NCBI RefSeq assembly: GCF_947496995.1 | Contig: NZ_CANMFD010000004.1 | Coordinates: 496,001 to 560,000 of the forward strand | DNA length: 64,000 bases | Direction of reading: 5' to 3' | Source: an uncultured Roseibium sp. | Lineage (GTDB): Bacteria; Pseudomonadota; Alphaproteobacteria; Rhizobiales; Stappiaceae | Translations under genes and position numbers: made by a program | Shown here: in pieces, positions 56,093 to 64,000 of the stretch | Layout: each line of letters begins with the position of its first letter | How positions within the stretch are numbered: position 1 is the first letter of the stretch | Notes under the pieces: generated by a model | Database searches by the model: none | What the model saw: the letters and a program-made list of their open reading frames with translations, nothing else | What the model was told of the DNA's origin: nothing

Positions 56093-58813
56093 GTGTCATC
56101 CAAGAACAAAAACCTGCTCGGCAAGATTGTCGCGGAATTCCATGAGCTCAAGATCCGTTCCAGCCTCAAGAAAAGAACGCTGATCCTCACCGCCTTCTGC
56201 GTCGCCCTGTCCACGCTTACGATCGGCACGCTTTCCTACGTCCGCATCAGATCCGAGACCCTTCAACTGGCGGAAATACATCTCGCCACCGAAGCCCAGC
56301 TGCTCTCTCAGAGGTTCGGCTTCGACTATCATCTGATCGCCAATGACCTGAAGACAATTGCCGAAACGCCGCCAATCCAGGGCATGATCCGCAGCATGAA
56401 GAACGAGGGCGTCGATCCCCTGGATGGCTCCACCGACGCTCTCTGGCGCTCGCGCCTTGCAACCATCTTTCAAGCCGTCCTCCGCGGACGGCCGGAGTAT
56501 TTCCAGTTCCGGTATATCGGCGTGGAAGATGCCGGACGGGAGCTCGTGCGTGTCGACCGGACGCGGTATGGATTGAAAGTGAAGCGAAGCGAGGAGCTTC
56601 AACAGAAGAAACTGGAATCCTATTTCAAGTTCGCGGTCGAAGCGCCCTCCGGGGATGTCGTCTTTTCCGATATCTCCTACAACCGGGAATACGGCCAGCA
56701 GGACGGCGCCTACATCGCGACATTGCGCGGCATGATGCCGATAGACGATGAGGACGGGAACCGGTTCGGCTTTCTCGTCATAAACGTCAACTACGAGACG
56801 ATGCTGCAATCCGCCTTTTCCGAAATCAACCCGAAGCGACATACCATCGTTGTCAACGGATGGGGCGATTTCATGGAACACAACCTCGGCATGCAGCAGC
56901 CTGTCTACCGACTGGAGATGAATGGCAACCTGACGCGCCCGCTGCCGGACATCGTGCGGCGGGTTCAGGAAACCGCCGAAGACCGGGGGTTGTTCTATAC
57001 TGCGGATGAAGTGGGATATTTCATCCGCAACACCAGCTACTTTTCCCAGGCATCGGCCAATCTGGGTGTCATTGTCATCGTACCCAAGAAAGACTGGTAC
57101 GCGGCGGCAACGCAAAGCCGCAACGAAGTCCTGATTGTCGGGCTCATCGTCATATTGATCAGCACCTTGTTCGCGGTCATTTTTACCCGCTCCATGATGC
57201 AGCCGCTCTCCGATCTTGCCAACGCCGTCCGCCATTCCAGCGACGAGGACAGGTTTGAATACCTTCCCACGGATCGAGACGATGAAATCGGCGAACTGGC
57301 ATCCGCCATTCAAAAACGAAATTCTGAACTCATGGAGAGCCGGACACGTGCGTCGGCGATCGTCAACAATGTCGTCGATGGTCTCATCCTCATCGACGGC
57401 TACGGTCTGATTGAGCAGTTCAATCCGAGTTGCGAACGCATGTTCGGTTATTCCGCGTCCGAGGCTATCGGATGCAATATCAAGACGCTCATGAAGCCGG
57501 AAGATGCGAAACCCCATGACGGCTATCTGAAGCGCTACAGAGATGGACTTGGGGGCAGAACGCTCGATATCACCCGTGAACTCGAGGCGGTCGACAAGTC
57601 CGGCCGGGTCTTCCCCATCGAACTTTCAATCAACGCGGTCAAACTCAACGGCACGACAAAATTCAGCGGCGTCATTCGTGACATCAGTCAGCGCAAGGAA
57701 ATAGACCGTTTGCGCAAGGAGTTTGTCTCCACCGTCAGCCACGAATTGAGAACGCCGCTTACCTCCATCCGGGGCTCGCTGACACTGATCGACACCATGG
57801 CGCCGGACGACTTGCCGCCCAAAGTGTTCCAGTTGATCGGCATGGCCCGAAAAAACACGGAACGGCTGATCCAGCTCGTCAACGAAATACTCGACTTTGA
57901 AAAGCTGCGCGCGAACAAGACCAAGTTCGAGATGAAGATCCTCGATCTCAACGGCGAAATCGAAAAGGCCCTGGAGCTCAATCAGGGCTACGCGGTCGAT
58001 GCCGGTATTCAGCTTGATGCGGAGCTGGCGGACAGTGAAATCCTCCTCTCCCTGGACTCCACGAAATTTCAGCAGATCATGAGCAACCTGATCTCAAACG
58101 CGGTGAAGTTTTCCAACGAAGGAGATAAAGTCACGATCCGGACCACGGTTTCCAGGCGCAAGGGCAGGATCGAAGTCGTGGACAAGGGAGTGGGAATTGA
58201 CGAGAACTTCAGGAAGCACATCTTTCAGGCCTTCTCCCAGGCCGATGGCAGCGCAACCAGGAGCGAGGGCGGCACCGGCCTCGGTCTGAATATCTCCAAA
58301 AGCTTCGTCGAAGGGATGCACGGTCAGATCGGTTTTGACAGCCTGCTGGGCTCTGGAACCACCTTCTGGGTGGAATTCCCCTTGCAGGTACCCGCCGGTC
58401 TTGGTGGAAATCACCAGCCAAGTCCGCCAGGCACCCGGCTGCGTGGCCTGCATCTGGAAGACGACACCGATTTCCACACCGTTCTTGCCACCGGTCTGGA
58501 GCCTGATCTTGATCTGCTTCATGTCAGGACGATTGCCGAGGCAAGGCAGCGGCTGGACGAACTGGAGTTCGACATCGTTATCCTCGACCGGCTGATCGAA
58601 GACGGCGATGGACTGGACCTGATCCGGTTCATTCCTGCCCCCGAAAGCACCAAGATCCTGGTGGTGACGGCGGTGGATGAAAATGTTCAGCACATTCATG
58701 TCGACGCTACGCTGATCAAGGCCAAGACACGCCCGGGCGAGTTCGCCGCCAAGGTTTCCAAGCTGGTTGAAGAGATAAAACAGATAAAAACCCGCGCGGC
58801 AGGAGCGGCATGA
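56093..58813 (+). CDS. Hybrid sensor histidine kinase (sensor-HAMP-PAS-HisKA-HATPase-REC)
   Basis: A 906-aa membrane kinase. TM1 is about 28-48, a large periplasmic double-Cache-like sensor about 49-345, TM2 about 346-366, HAMP about 367-420, PAS about 420-540, the phosphoacceptor His in VSHELRTPL (near 549), the ATPase domain with NLISNAVKFSN, DKGVGIDENF and GGTGLGLNI, and a C-terminal receiver with EDD, VILDRL (acceptor Asp) and the lysine of LIKAKT. Start: GTG 56093 has AGAGG 5 nt upstream; ATG 56075 is possible but with a poor site. Flanked by two HPt genes, it starts a phosphorelay. Confidence 0.92.
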   Translation: MSSKNKNLLGKIVAEFHELKIRSSLKKRTLILTAFCVALSTLTIGTLSYVRIRSETLQLAEIHLATEAQLLSQRFGFDYHLIANDLKTIAETPPIQGMIRSMKNEGVDPLDGSTDALWRSRLATIFQAVLRGRPEYFQFRYIGVEDAGRELVRVDRTRYGLKVKRSEELQQKKLESYFKFAVEAPSGDVVFSDISYNREYGQQDGAYIATLRGMMPIDDEDGNRFGFLVINVNYETMLQSAFSEINPKRHTIVVNGWGDFMEHNLGMQQPVYRLEMNGNLTRPLPDIVRRVQETAEDRGLFYTADEVGYFIRNTSYFSQASANLGVIVIVPKKDWYAAATQSRNEVLIVGLIVILISTLFAVIFTRSMMQPLSDLANAVRHSSDEDRFEYLPTDRDDEIGELASAIQKRNSELMESRTRASAIVNNVVDGLILIDGYGLIEQFNPSCERMFGYSASEAIGCNIKTLMKPEDAKPHDGYLKRYRDGLGGRTLDITRELEAVDKSGRVFPIELSINAVKLNGTTKFSGVIRDISQRKEIDRLRKEFVSTVSHELRTPLTSIRGSLTLIDTMAPDDLPPKVFQLIGMARKNTERLIQLVNEILDFEKLRANKTKFEMKILDLNGEIEKALELNQGYAVDAGIQLDAELADSEILLSLDSTKFQQIMSNLISNAVKFSNEGDKVTIRTTVSRRKGRIEVVDKGVGIDENFRKHIFQAFSQADGSATRSEGGTGLGLNISKSFVEGMHGQIGFDSLLGSGTTFWVEFPLQVPAGLGGNHQPSPPGTRLRGLHLEDDTDFHTVLATGLEPDLDLLHVRTIAEARQRLDELEFDIVILDRLIEDGDGLDLIRFIPAPESTKILVVTAVDENVQHIHVDATLIKAKTRPGEFAAKVSKLVEEIKQIKTRAAGAA

Positions 58814-59058
58814 CCTTGCTTCGGCCTTCAAACCAGCCAAAGCACGAAGGCCACCATCGACAATAGTACCGGTAGATCTCAAGCAAAAAGCAAATTAACA
58901 CCGGCAAATAAACCAAGTATATTCACCAGAAAATACAACAAAAATCAAATATTTCGGATGAAAATAGATACTTATTGTCAAATGTTACAATAAAATTACA
59001 TAAAAGTATTTTAATATATAGCTGTCAATCTGTTGAACGTAACGTAAAGAGAAATTTC

Positions 59059-59406
59059 ATGACAGATGCTTTGAAGGCCAGGAGCGCGCAACTTGTAGCC
59101 GCGTTTGAACAACGTTTGGACAACGACAAGAGTAAACTCATTTCCAGCTTGGCAGCGGTTCGTGACGGCAGTTCCACCAATGGTTTTGAAGTGGTCCGGT
59201 ACATTGCACACCGGCTCGTGGGAAGCGCGCACTTGTTTGGATGTGACGATTTAGACCTGCCCGCAAGGACCGTTGAAAAAATGGTCGACTGCGGCGCGGA
59301 TGCCAGCCTCGTTATTCAGGCGGTGAATGAACTCGTCGAACGGATCGATCGGTCCTTGCTTGTAGGCCTGCAGCAACCTGAATGGTTGAATGCGCGCGCG
59401 GAGTGA
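59059..59406 (+). CDS. Single-domain histidine phosphotransfer (HPt) protein, paralog 2
   Basis: A 115-aa HPt protein, paralogous to 55512; the site is YIAHRLVGSAHLFGCDDL. It follows the hybrid kinase and ends 18 bp before the diguanylate cyclase gene, so it is the likely donor to that regulator. ATG 59059 matches the paralog's start; its leader (about 58860-59050) is notably AT-rich, as for the first copy. Confidence 0.87.
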   Translation: MTDALKARSAQLVAAFEQRLDNDKSKLISSLAAVRDGSSTNGFEVVRYIAHRLVGSAHLFGCDDLDLPARTVEKMVDCGADASLVIQAVNELVERIDRSLLVGLQQPEWLNARAE

Positions 59407-59424
59407 ATTCACAGGTGAGAAGCA

Positions 59425-60723
59425 ATGAAAGCGTCGGCAATGAAGATTAGTTCCAAAGAGAATCTATCATTTCACGGTGACATTGACGAAGGTTCCACAC
59501 TGACTTCCCCCGAAAGAACAGTCATTGTGGTCGACAGTGAGAGCAATTTAAAAGAAATAACGCATAAATTAGCCGAATTTGGGCTCAAGGTCATTTCTCA
59601 CACTGAAGGAACCAGGGCGGAATCGGTCGTTGTTGCCTTGGTCAATCCGGAATATGACCCTCAACTCGAGATCTGCAAGTCACTCAGCAAAAAATGCAAG
59701 GTCCTGCTCACAACCAACGATCGGAATTTCGAGTTCAAGATCAAGGCAGTGAATATGGGCGCCAAGGGCCTGCTGAACCTGCCGGTGAACGCCGTTGAGG
59801 TTTTGTCCAACCTTGAGGACGCCCGCAAATCCGACATGCCCGACGCCCGGGTTCTGATCATCGACGACGATGAACTCACCGCTTCTGTCTATGCGCTGGC
59901 CCTGGAAGAGTGCGGCTTACGCGTGGCGATCATCGACGATCCGCTTCGGGCGCAAGCCACGATAGAAGACTTCCGTCCGGATCTGGTCATCATGGATATC
60001 GACATGCCGCAGGCCAACGGCATTGATGTCGCACAGGCGATCCGTCTGGATCCGGCCTACATGTCGCTACCTATCATGTTTCTGTCTTCCATCTACCAGA
60101 AGGACATACAGGAACTGGCCCGCGAGATCGGCGGTGACGATTTCATCAAGAAGCCCGTCGACGTGAATTACCTCGTCAAGATGGTGCGCATGCGCGCCGT
60201 AAGAGCTGTCGAACTCCGCCAGCTCATGGTTCAGGACGGCTTGACCGGGCTTTTGAACCATGTGGCGTTCAAGGAGCGGCTGACGGGTGAACTGAACCGC
60301 AGCAAACGCACCCTGGCGACTTTTAGCGTCGCCCTGCTTGATCTCGATCACTTCAAGTCGATCAACGATACCTATGGTCATCAGGTCGGTGACACGGTCA
60401 TCCAGACCTTCGCGACTTTGCTGAAGAACTCTTTCAGAAACATAGATATCATCGCCCGTTACGGTGGAGAGGAGTTCGCGGTCATCCTCCTCGATGCGAC
60501 ACCGGAGCAGTCCGAAAAGACCGTAAATAGAATTCGCAGCGCATTCGAGCACATTGAGTTCAGCGCCGCGGGCTGCAAATTTCACGTAACATTCAGTTGC
60601 GGTCTGGCAGGGTCCGTAACAAACCCTTCAGAAGAAGCTCTTCTTTCCGCTGCAGATGTAGCTCTCTATCAGGCCAAGGCCAACGGACGGAACTGCGTCA
60701 GAATCCAGCGCCCGGTCGGATAG
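59425..60723 (+). CDS. REC-REC-GGDEF diguanylate cyclase (PleD-like)
   Basis: A 432-aa response regulator. The first receiver (about 32-135) is degenerate: it reads VVDS and has no acceptor aspartate in VVALVNPEYD. The second (about 141-260) is complete: IIDDDE, VIMDIDMP (D near 191), FLSS and IKKPVD. The cyclase domain has DGLTGLLNH, LDLDHFKSINDTYGHQVGD and RYGGEEF (about 345-351), with an RNID inhibitory site five residues before it. Phosphorylation should raise c-di-GMP. In PleD it is the first receiver that is phosphorylated; here the roles appear swapped. It is close to the HPt gene (18 bp). Confidence 0.92.
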   Translation: MKASAMKISSKENLSFHGDIDEGSTLTSPERTVIVVDSESNLKEITHKLAEFGLKVISHTEGTRAESVVVALVNPEYDPQLEICKSLSKKCKVLLTTNDRNFEFKIKAVNMGAKGLLNLPVNAVEVLSNLEDARKSDMPDARVLIIDDDELTASVYALALEECGLRVAIIDDPLRAQATIEDFRPDLVIMDIDMPQANGIDVAQAIRLDPAYMSLPIMFLSSIYQKDIQELAREIGGDDFIKKPVDVNYLVKMVRMRAVRAVELRQLMVQDGLTGLLNHVAFKERLTGELNRSKRTLATFSVALLDLDHFKSINDTYGHQVGDTVIQTFATLLKNSFRNIDIIARYGGEEFAVILLDATPEQSEKTVNRIRSAFEHIEFSAAGCKFHVTFSCGLAGSVTNPSEEALLSAADVALYQAKANGRNCVRIQRPVG

Positions 60724-60771
60724 TCTGAACATCACAGACTGCTGAAAAAGTCTGCGCCGCCCTGACCCGGT

Positions 60772-61137
60772 TCACGACAGCAATGTTCTGATGTCGCTTG
60801 CGAGGCTTGTCGGATCGAATGGTTTGGAAATCACCCCGACCGCGCCCAGCGCTTCAAGCTTTGCGATGTCTTCCTGCATCGACTTGGCGGTGATGAAAAT
60901 CACCGGGATCTGCGCTGTCTCGCCGTCCTTCTTGAGATAGCCGAACGTCGTCGGTCCATCCATCTCCGGCATCATGAAATCCAGCAGGATCACGTCCGGC
61001 TTCCAGTCACGGGCCATGTTGAGCGCATCCCGGCCCGACATCACGCATCGCACCTCATAGGCACCGTCCAGATCAAGGCACATCTCGACAATGGTTGCGA
61101 TATCCTCGTCATCGTCGACATAGAGGGCTTTGAGCAT
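60772..61137 (-). CDS. Single-domain response regulator (CheY-like)
   Basis: A 121-aa receiver: YVDDDED, VILLDFMMPEMDGPTTF (acceptor Asp), FITAKS and SKPFDP, all key residues present. It lacks an output domain, so it may act as phosphate sink or bind a partner. It converges with the cyclase gene. ATG 61137 is chosen since AGGGAA lies about 8 nt upstream and the fold begins there. It is a candidate further partner of the HPt proteins. Confidence 0.9.
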   Translation of the reverse strand: MLKALYVDDDEDIATIVEMCLDLDGAYEVRCVMSGRDALNMARDWKPDVILLDFMMPEMDGPTTFGYLKKDGETAQIPVIFITAKSMQEDIAKLEALGAVGVISKPFDPTSLASDIRTLLS

Positions 61138-61327
61138 CTTTCGGTTCCCTGAAGCGGCAAATGTTGGCGTTGGTTTCCCTTGCGAATTAGGGTACGGACC
61201 CATAAATTTGTACTTTCAAAGATTGTAAAACCACTTAATTTCTACGGCAATCCGGCCACCAGCTGGAAAAAGCCTCCTGCAGCTTGTTCACCGCGACGAA
61301 CGAGCGGATGCGTGGGTTTTCTCTTAA

Positions 61328-62299
61328 TCACGGCCAAAATCCTGCACTCTGGTAGCAGGAATAAAGACTGCGGTTATCGTCCTGCTTCTTGCTGAGCCAT
61401 CTTGCCAGCGCCTTTGCGCTGTTGCTTGCATCGCCCCATCGTCCATGAATGTCCTTGATCGCATTGACACCGGAATCCACCGCGTTGGCTTCCGAAAGGA
61501 AATGCCATCTCAGTTTTTCCTGGTTGGTCCTGTCCTCGAAACTCATCCAGTTCAGCCGTCGTCTAAGACCTTTTTCGAAGTTGCTCACGATCTCGTCCGG
61601 CATGACACCTTCCGTGTAACCGGTCTTGTTTTGGTATCGGTAGGCATCGGAACCGGTTATGTATTCAAAATCCATCTTAAACTTGCCGCGCTGCTTCAAT
61701 TTGTGAAGGAAGCAGAGCAGTTTCTTGCGCTGGGATGTATTCGGGTAGATGCGCCCCCGATCATAGAGAGCTTCGTAGTAAAGACTGTTGACCGTCTTGG
61801 TAAATCGTTGTTCCGGCGTCAGCGGATCGTGGGGATTTTCCGGTTTTGGCTTAGGCTTTGGCGGAACCGGCAGCGGTTTTGGTCCGGCTTCCTCTTCTCC
61901 CGGCGGGCGTTTGCCGGCCTCAGCGATCATCGAGGTCTCCGTTTTTGCCCCGACCCAACCGTCGTCCAATAGTCCCTGATAGGCCTGGAAGGACTTGATG
62001 GATGTGCGCGTCTTGTTACCGATAAGGCCATCGGGCACCAGCGCGCCGGCCTTGACGGCATTGAGACATTCCTGAATCCATACAACGTATTCATATGTAA
62101 AATGATTGGCTTTAATCAGCTTGTTCTGATCCGCTGGTGCCATGAAACCGGTCAACGGCAGAGCATAGGCAAATTGAAATTCCTTCACCTGCTCCTGATA
62201 CACGACAGTCTTGACGCCATCGACTTTGAGGCCACTGCCAAAGATGCGATTCAAGGACCTCTGTACCCACTTGATGTATTGCGCGTCCGATATCGACAT
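61328..62299 (-). CDS. Peptidoglycan-binding-domain protein of unknown activity
   Basis: A 323-aa protein. Residues about 8-60 and 68-115 look like two PG_binding_1-type repeats (YIKWVQRSLNRIFGSGLKVDG; VWIQECLNAVKAGALVPDGLIGNKTRTSIKSFQ). A proline-rich linker (about 140-160) leads to a C-terminal domain of about 160 residues (YNEALYDRGRIYPNTS-like; KLRWHFLSEANAVDSGVNAIKDIHGRWGD) that I do not recognise. No signal peptide is seen. ATG 62299 follows GGAAAGGAA. It may bind or modify the wall. Confidence 0.7.
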   Translation of the reverse strand: MSISDAQYIKWVQRSLNRIFGSGLKVDGVKTVVYQEQVKEFQFAYALPLTGFMAPADQNKLIKANHFTYEYVVWIQECLNAVKAGALVPDGLIGNKTRTSIKSFQAYQGLLDDGWVGAKTETSMIAEAGKRPPGEEEAGPKPLPVPPKPKPKPENPHDPLTPEQRFTKTVNSLYYEALYDRGRIYPNTSQRKKLLCFLHKLKQRGKFKMDFEYITGSDAYRYQNKTGYTEGVMPDEIVSNFEKGLRRRLNWMSFEDRTNQEKLRWHFLSEANAVDSGVNAIKDIHGRWGDASNSAKALARWLSKKQDDNRSLYSCYQSAGFWP

Positions 62300-62515
62300 C
62301 AAAATTCCTTTCCGTTGAAAAACCGGAAGTGAAAAGGACTAAATTGGACATTTCAAAAAAGAGGTTACCTTGGGGCCGGGACAATGAATGTGTTACCGGT
62401 CACATTCGGTCCGTTACGAACCGGATGCGATTGTCTTCCTGCGGGCCCTGCCCAAACATCTGAGGAAAGAATAGTACTCTTCGAGGACCGATTCCGATCC
62501 GAGCGGACCGACCGA

Positions 62516-63172
62516 TTATTCAGCCGCCGGCTTGAGACGGGCGATCAGATGGTGGAACTTCTCCCCCTGAACCGACACATGCTGCCGGATTGCCTCGGCG
62601 GCTCTTTCGCCGTCTCCGTCGCCTATGGCGGCAACGATCGCCTCGTGTTCCGCCATCGACTGGCTCATGCGCCCGCGAACGCGCAACTGCACCCTGCGGA
62701 AGGGCTGCAGGCGGCGTTGAAGGCGGAGGCATTCCTGCTCCAGAAAGGCATTGCCGGACTGCCGGTAGAGGATCGCGTGAAAGCGCTCGTTCTCACGGTA
62801 GTAGGTGTCGGTGTCCAGCACTTCGACGACTGACTTGCAGCGCCTGTTTGCATCGAGAAGGTCATTGAAGCCTTCGTCCGATATGCGCGAGGCGGCCAGC
62901 CTGGCGCAAACCGCTTCAAGCTCGGCCATGACCTCGAACATTTCCAGAAGCTCAACAGGTCCGGGCTGACGGACGAACACGCCCCTGCGCGGGATCTGCA
63001 CAACCAGACCGGATTGTGTAAGCCTTTGTAAAGCCTCGCGAACGGGTGTTCTGGAAACCGAGAAACGGTTGGCCAGCTGGACCTCGTCCAGTCTCTCGCC
63101 ATCGGCGAAAGTACCGTCGAAAATCAGTCCTTCCAGATCGTCGGCAATACAGTCGGCACGTCTTCGTTCCAT
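62516..63172 (-). CDS. GntR-family regulator, FCD (FadR-like) subgroup
   Basis: A 218-aa regulator: winged helix about 10-75 (LDEVQLANRFSVSRTPVREALQRLTQSGLV) and an FCD helical ligand domain with FEVMAELEAVCARLAA, RFHAILY and MAEHEAIVAAI, where conserved Asp/His residues bind metal. It is divergent from a TRAP binding-protein gene (136 bp gap) and probably controls its uptake system. Confidence 0.9.
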   Translation of the reverse strand: MERRRADCIADDLEGLIFDGTFADGERLDEVQLANRFSVSRTPVREALQRLTQSGLVVQIPRRGVFVRQPGPVELLEMFEVMAELEAVCARLAASRISDEGFNDLLDANRRCKSVVEVLDTDTYYRENERFHAILYRQSGNAFLEQECLRLQRRLQPFRRVQLRVRGRMSQSMAEHEAIVAAIGDGDGERAAEAIRQHVSVQGEKFHHLIARLKPAAE

Positions 63173-63219
63173 GATGTTGCATTTAGCATAAGCTTATATC
63201 GCGTGCAATATTGTCATTC

Positions 63220-63229
63220 TTGTATACAA
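63220..63229. promoter_or_regulatory. Candidate GntR operator
   Basis: The perfect palindrome TTGTATACAA, of the kind bound by many FCD-type GntR regulators, lies 7 bp upstream of the predicted -35 box of the dctP promoter in the divergent region. Confidence 0.6.
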
Positions 63230-63235
63230 AAAGGC

Positions 63236-63266
63236 TTGACAAAAAAACATGGCTTGAGGGTAAGAT
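63236..63266 (+). promoter_or_regulatory. Predicted promoter of the second TRAP gene
   Basis: TTGACA (63236-63241) is followed by a plausible -10 region GGTAAGAT (63259-63266). Spacing is 17-19 bp depending on the hexamer chosen. It is next to the candidate operator. Confidence 0.55.
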
Positions 63267-63308
63267 CAGGTCCCGGTCCCAGAACCGGAACTTCCAGGGA
63301 GGAATAAA

Positions 63309-64000
63309 ATGAACTTCAAACTCTCAGCGTCCGTCGCGGCCGTGGCGCTTTTCGCCGGCGCGCTTACGGCAAACGCCACAGAATTGCGCCTGTCGCATCA
63401 GTGGTCGAACGGCGATGTCCGTCACAAGGTTGCCCAGATGGTCGCCGATGACGTTGCCGCCGCGGATGTCGACCTCGACATCAAGATTTTCCCCTCGCAG
63501 TCGCTCCTGAAGGCGCGCGAGCAGTACAAGCCGCTCAGCCGCGGCCTTCTCGACATGACTGTCCTGCCGCTCAGCTATGCAGGTGGACAGCAGCCGGCAT
63601 ACAATCTCACCCTCATGCCGGGTCTGGTGAAGAACCACGATCACGCTGCACGGCTGAACGAAAGCCCGTTCATGGACGCCATTGAGGAGATCATGGCCGA
63701 AGATGACGTGATGGTCCTCGTCCATGGCTACCTGGCGGGTGGTTTTGCCGGCAAGGAAAAATGCATCACCAAGCCTGACGACATGCCGGGCCTTCAGACC
63801 CGTGCCGCCGGCAAGGCTTTCGAACAGATGCTTGCAGGCGCAGGTGCATCCATCGCCTCCATGTCCTCGTCGGAAATCTACAACGCCATGCAGTCCGGCG
63901 TGCTGGATGCGGCGAATACGTCCTCATCATCCTTCGTCAGCTACCGGATCTATGAGCAGGTCTCCTGCTACACTCCTGCCGGAGAATATGCGCTTTGGTT
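63309..64000 (+). CDS. dctP: TRAP transporter substrate-binding protein, cut by the window end
   Basis: The first 230 residues of a periplasmic DctP-family receptor: signal peptide about 1-23 (ending ANA), LRLSHQWSNGDVRHKVAQMVADDV and a later DDMPGLQTRAAGKAFEQMLAGAGASIASMSSSEIYNAMQ with the ligand-binding arginine region. GGGAGGAA stands just before the ATG. The membrane subunits probably follow beyond the window. Its divergent GntR regulator suggests an organic acid as substrate. Confidence 0.93.
   Translation, partial: MNFKLSASVAAVALFAGALTANATELRLSHQWSNGDVRHKVAQMVADDVAAADVDLDIKIFPSQSLLKAREQYKPLSRGLLDMTVLPLSYAGGQQPAYNLTLMPGLVKNHDHAARLNESPFMDAIEEIMAEDDVMVLVHGYLAGGFAGKEKCITKPDDMPGLQTRAAGKAFEQMLAGAGASIASMSSSEIYNAMQSGVLDAANTSSSSFVSYRIYEQVSCYTPAGEYALW

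Overview
The window looks like a chromosomal segment of a marine alphaproteobacterium of the Hyphomicrobiales, probably close to Roseibium/Labrenzia/Stappia. The supporting evidence is an alphaproteobacterial class A RNase P RNA beside a lytic transglycosylase / amidase / J-domain gene cluster, BA14K and DUF2336 proteins, several TRAP transporters, and GC-rich coding. The genus is inferred; no rRNA or marker gene is present to fix it.

Layout. (1) 1-10.9 kb: RNase P RNA with a 10-bp-periodic TGGG repeat (possible MraZ operator) at the left edge; a secreted sensor-like protein paired with a chemoreceptor; a MocR-type regulator divergent from a flavin-binding protein; cell-wall genes (transglycosylase, amidase, TerB/J-domain); and a GGDEF-EAL protein. 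(2) 10.9-12.4 kb: a compact arsR-arsC-arsH operon with no arsenite exporter. (3) 12.5-21.6 kb: a DctPQM TRAP transporter, a MarR-type regulator and a fused 5-oxoprolinase/hydantoinase. The last is separated from the TRAP genes by a glycosyltransferase gene, but both flanks carry almost the same palindrome, so one regulon is likely. (4) 21.8-30.7 kb: a second chemoreceptor and housekeeping or accessory genes (HugZ-like, BA14K, ornithine/lysine-type decarboxylase, extensin-like, LysE, DUF2336, azoreductase).

(5) 31.1-53.5 kb: a block of podovirus-like genes, all on the minus strand. In transcription order: a 131-aa membrane protein, a 518-aa possible virion protein, small and large terminase, Gp13-like protein, portal, Bbp19-like protein, scaffold, an inserted cassette, capsid, tail tube proteins A and B, Gp14- and Gp15-like internal proteins, a small acidic protein, a collagen-like fibre, and a holin / endolysin / Rz / Rz1 lysis set. 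No integrase, repressor or replication gene is visible, so it is a defective or domesticated prophage, or one whose early genes lie elsewhere. Unusual points are a toxin/immunity-like end on the internal virion protein, a duplicated scaffold 3' end flanking a low-GC membrane gene, and three copies of a roughly 110-bp element placed ahead of genes.

(6) 53.8-64 kb: an Lrp regulator divergent from RidA; a phosphorelay cluster of two paralogous HPt proteins around a hybrid histidine kinase, then a REC-REC-GGDEF diguanylate cyclase and a lone receiver protein; a peptidoglycan-binding-domain protein; and a GntR/FCD regulator divergent from a second TRAP binding protein cut by the window end.

All functional statements rest on reading motifs and family resemblance by eye; no database search was run.
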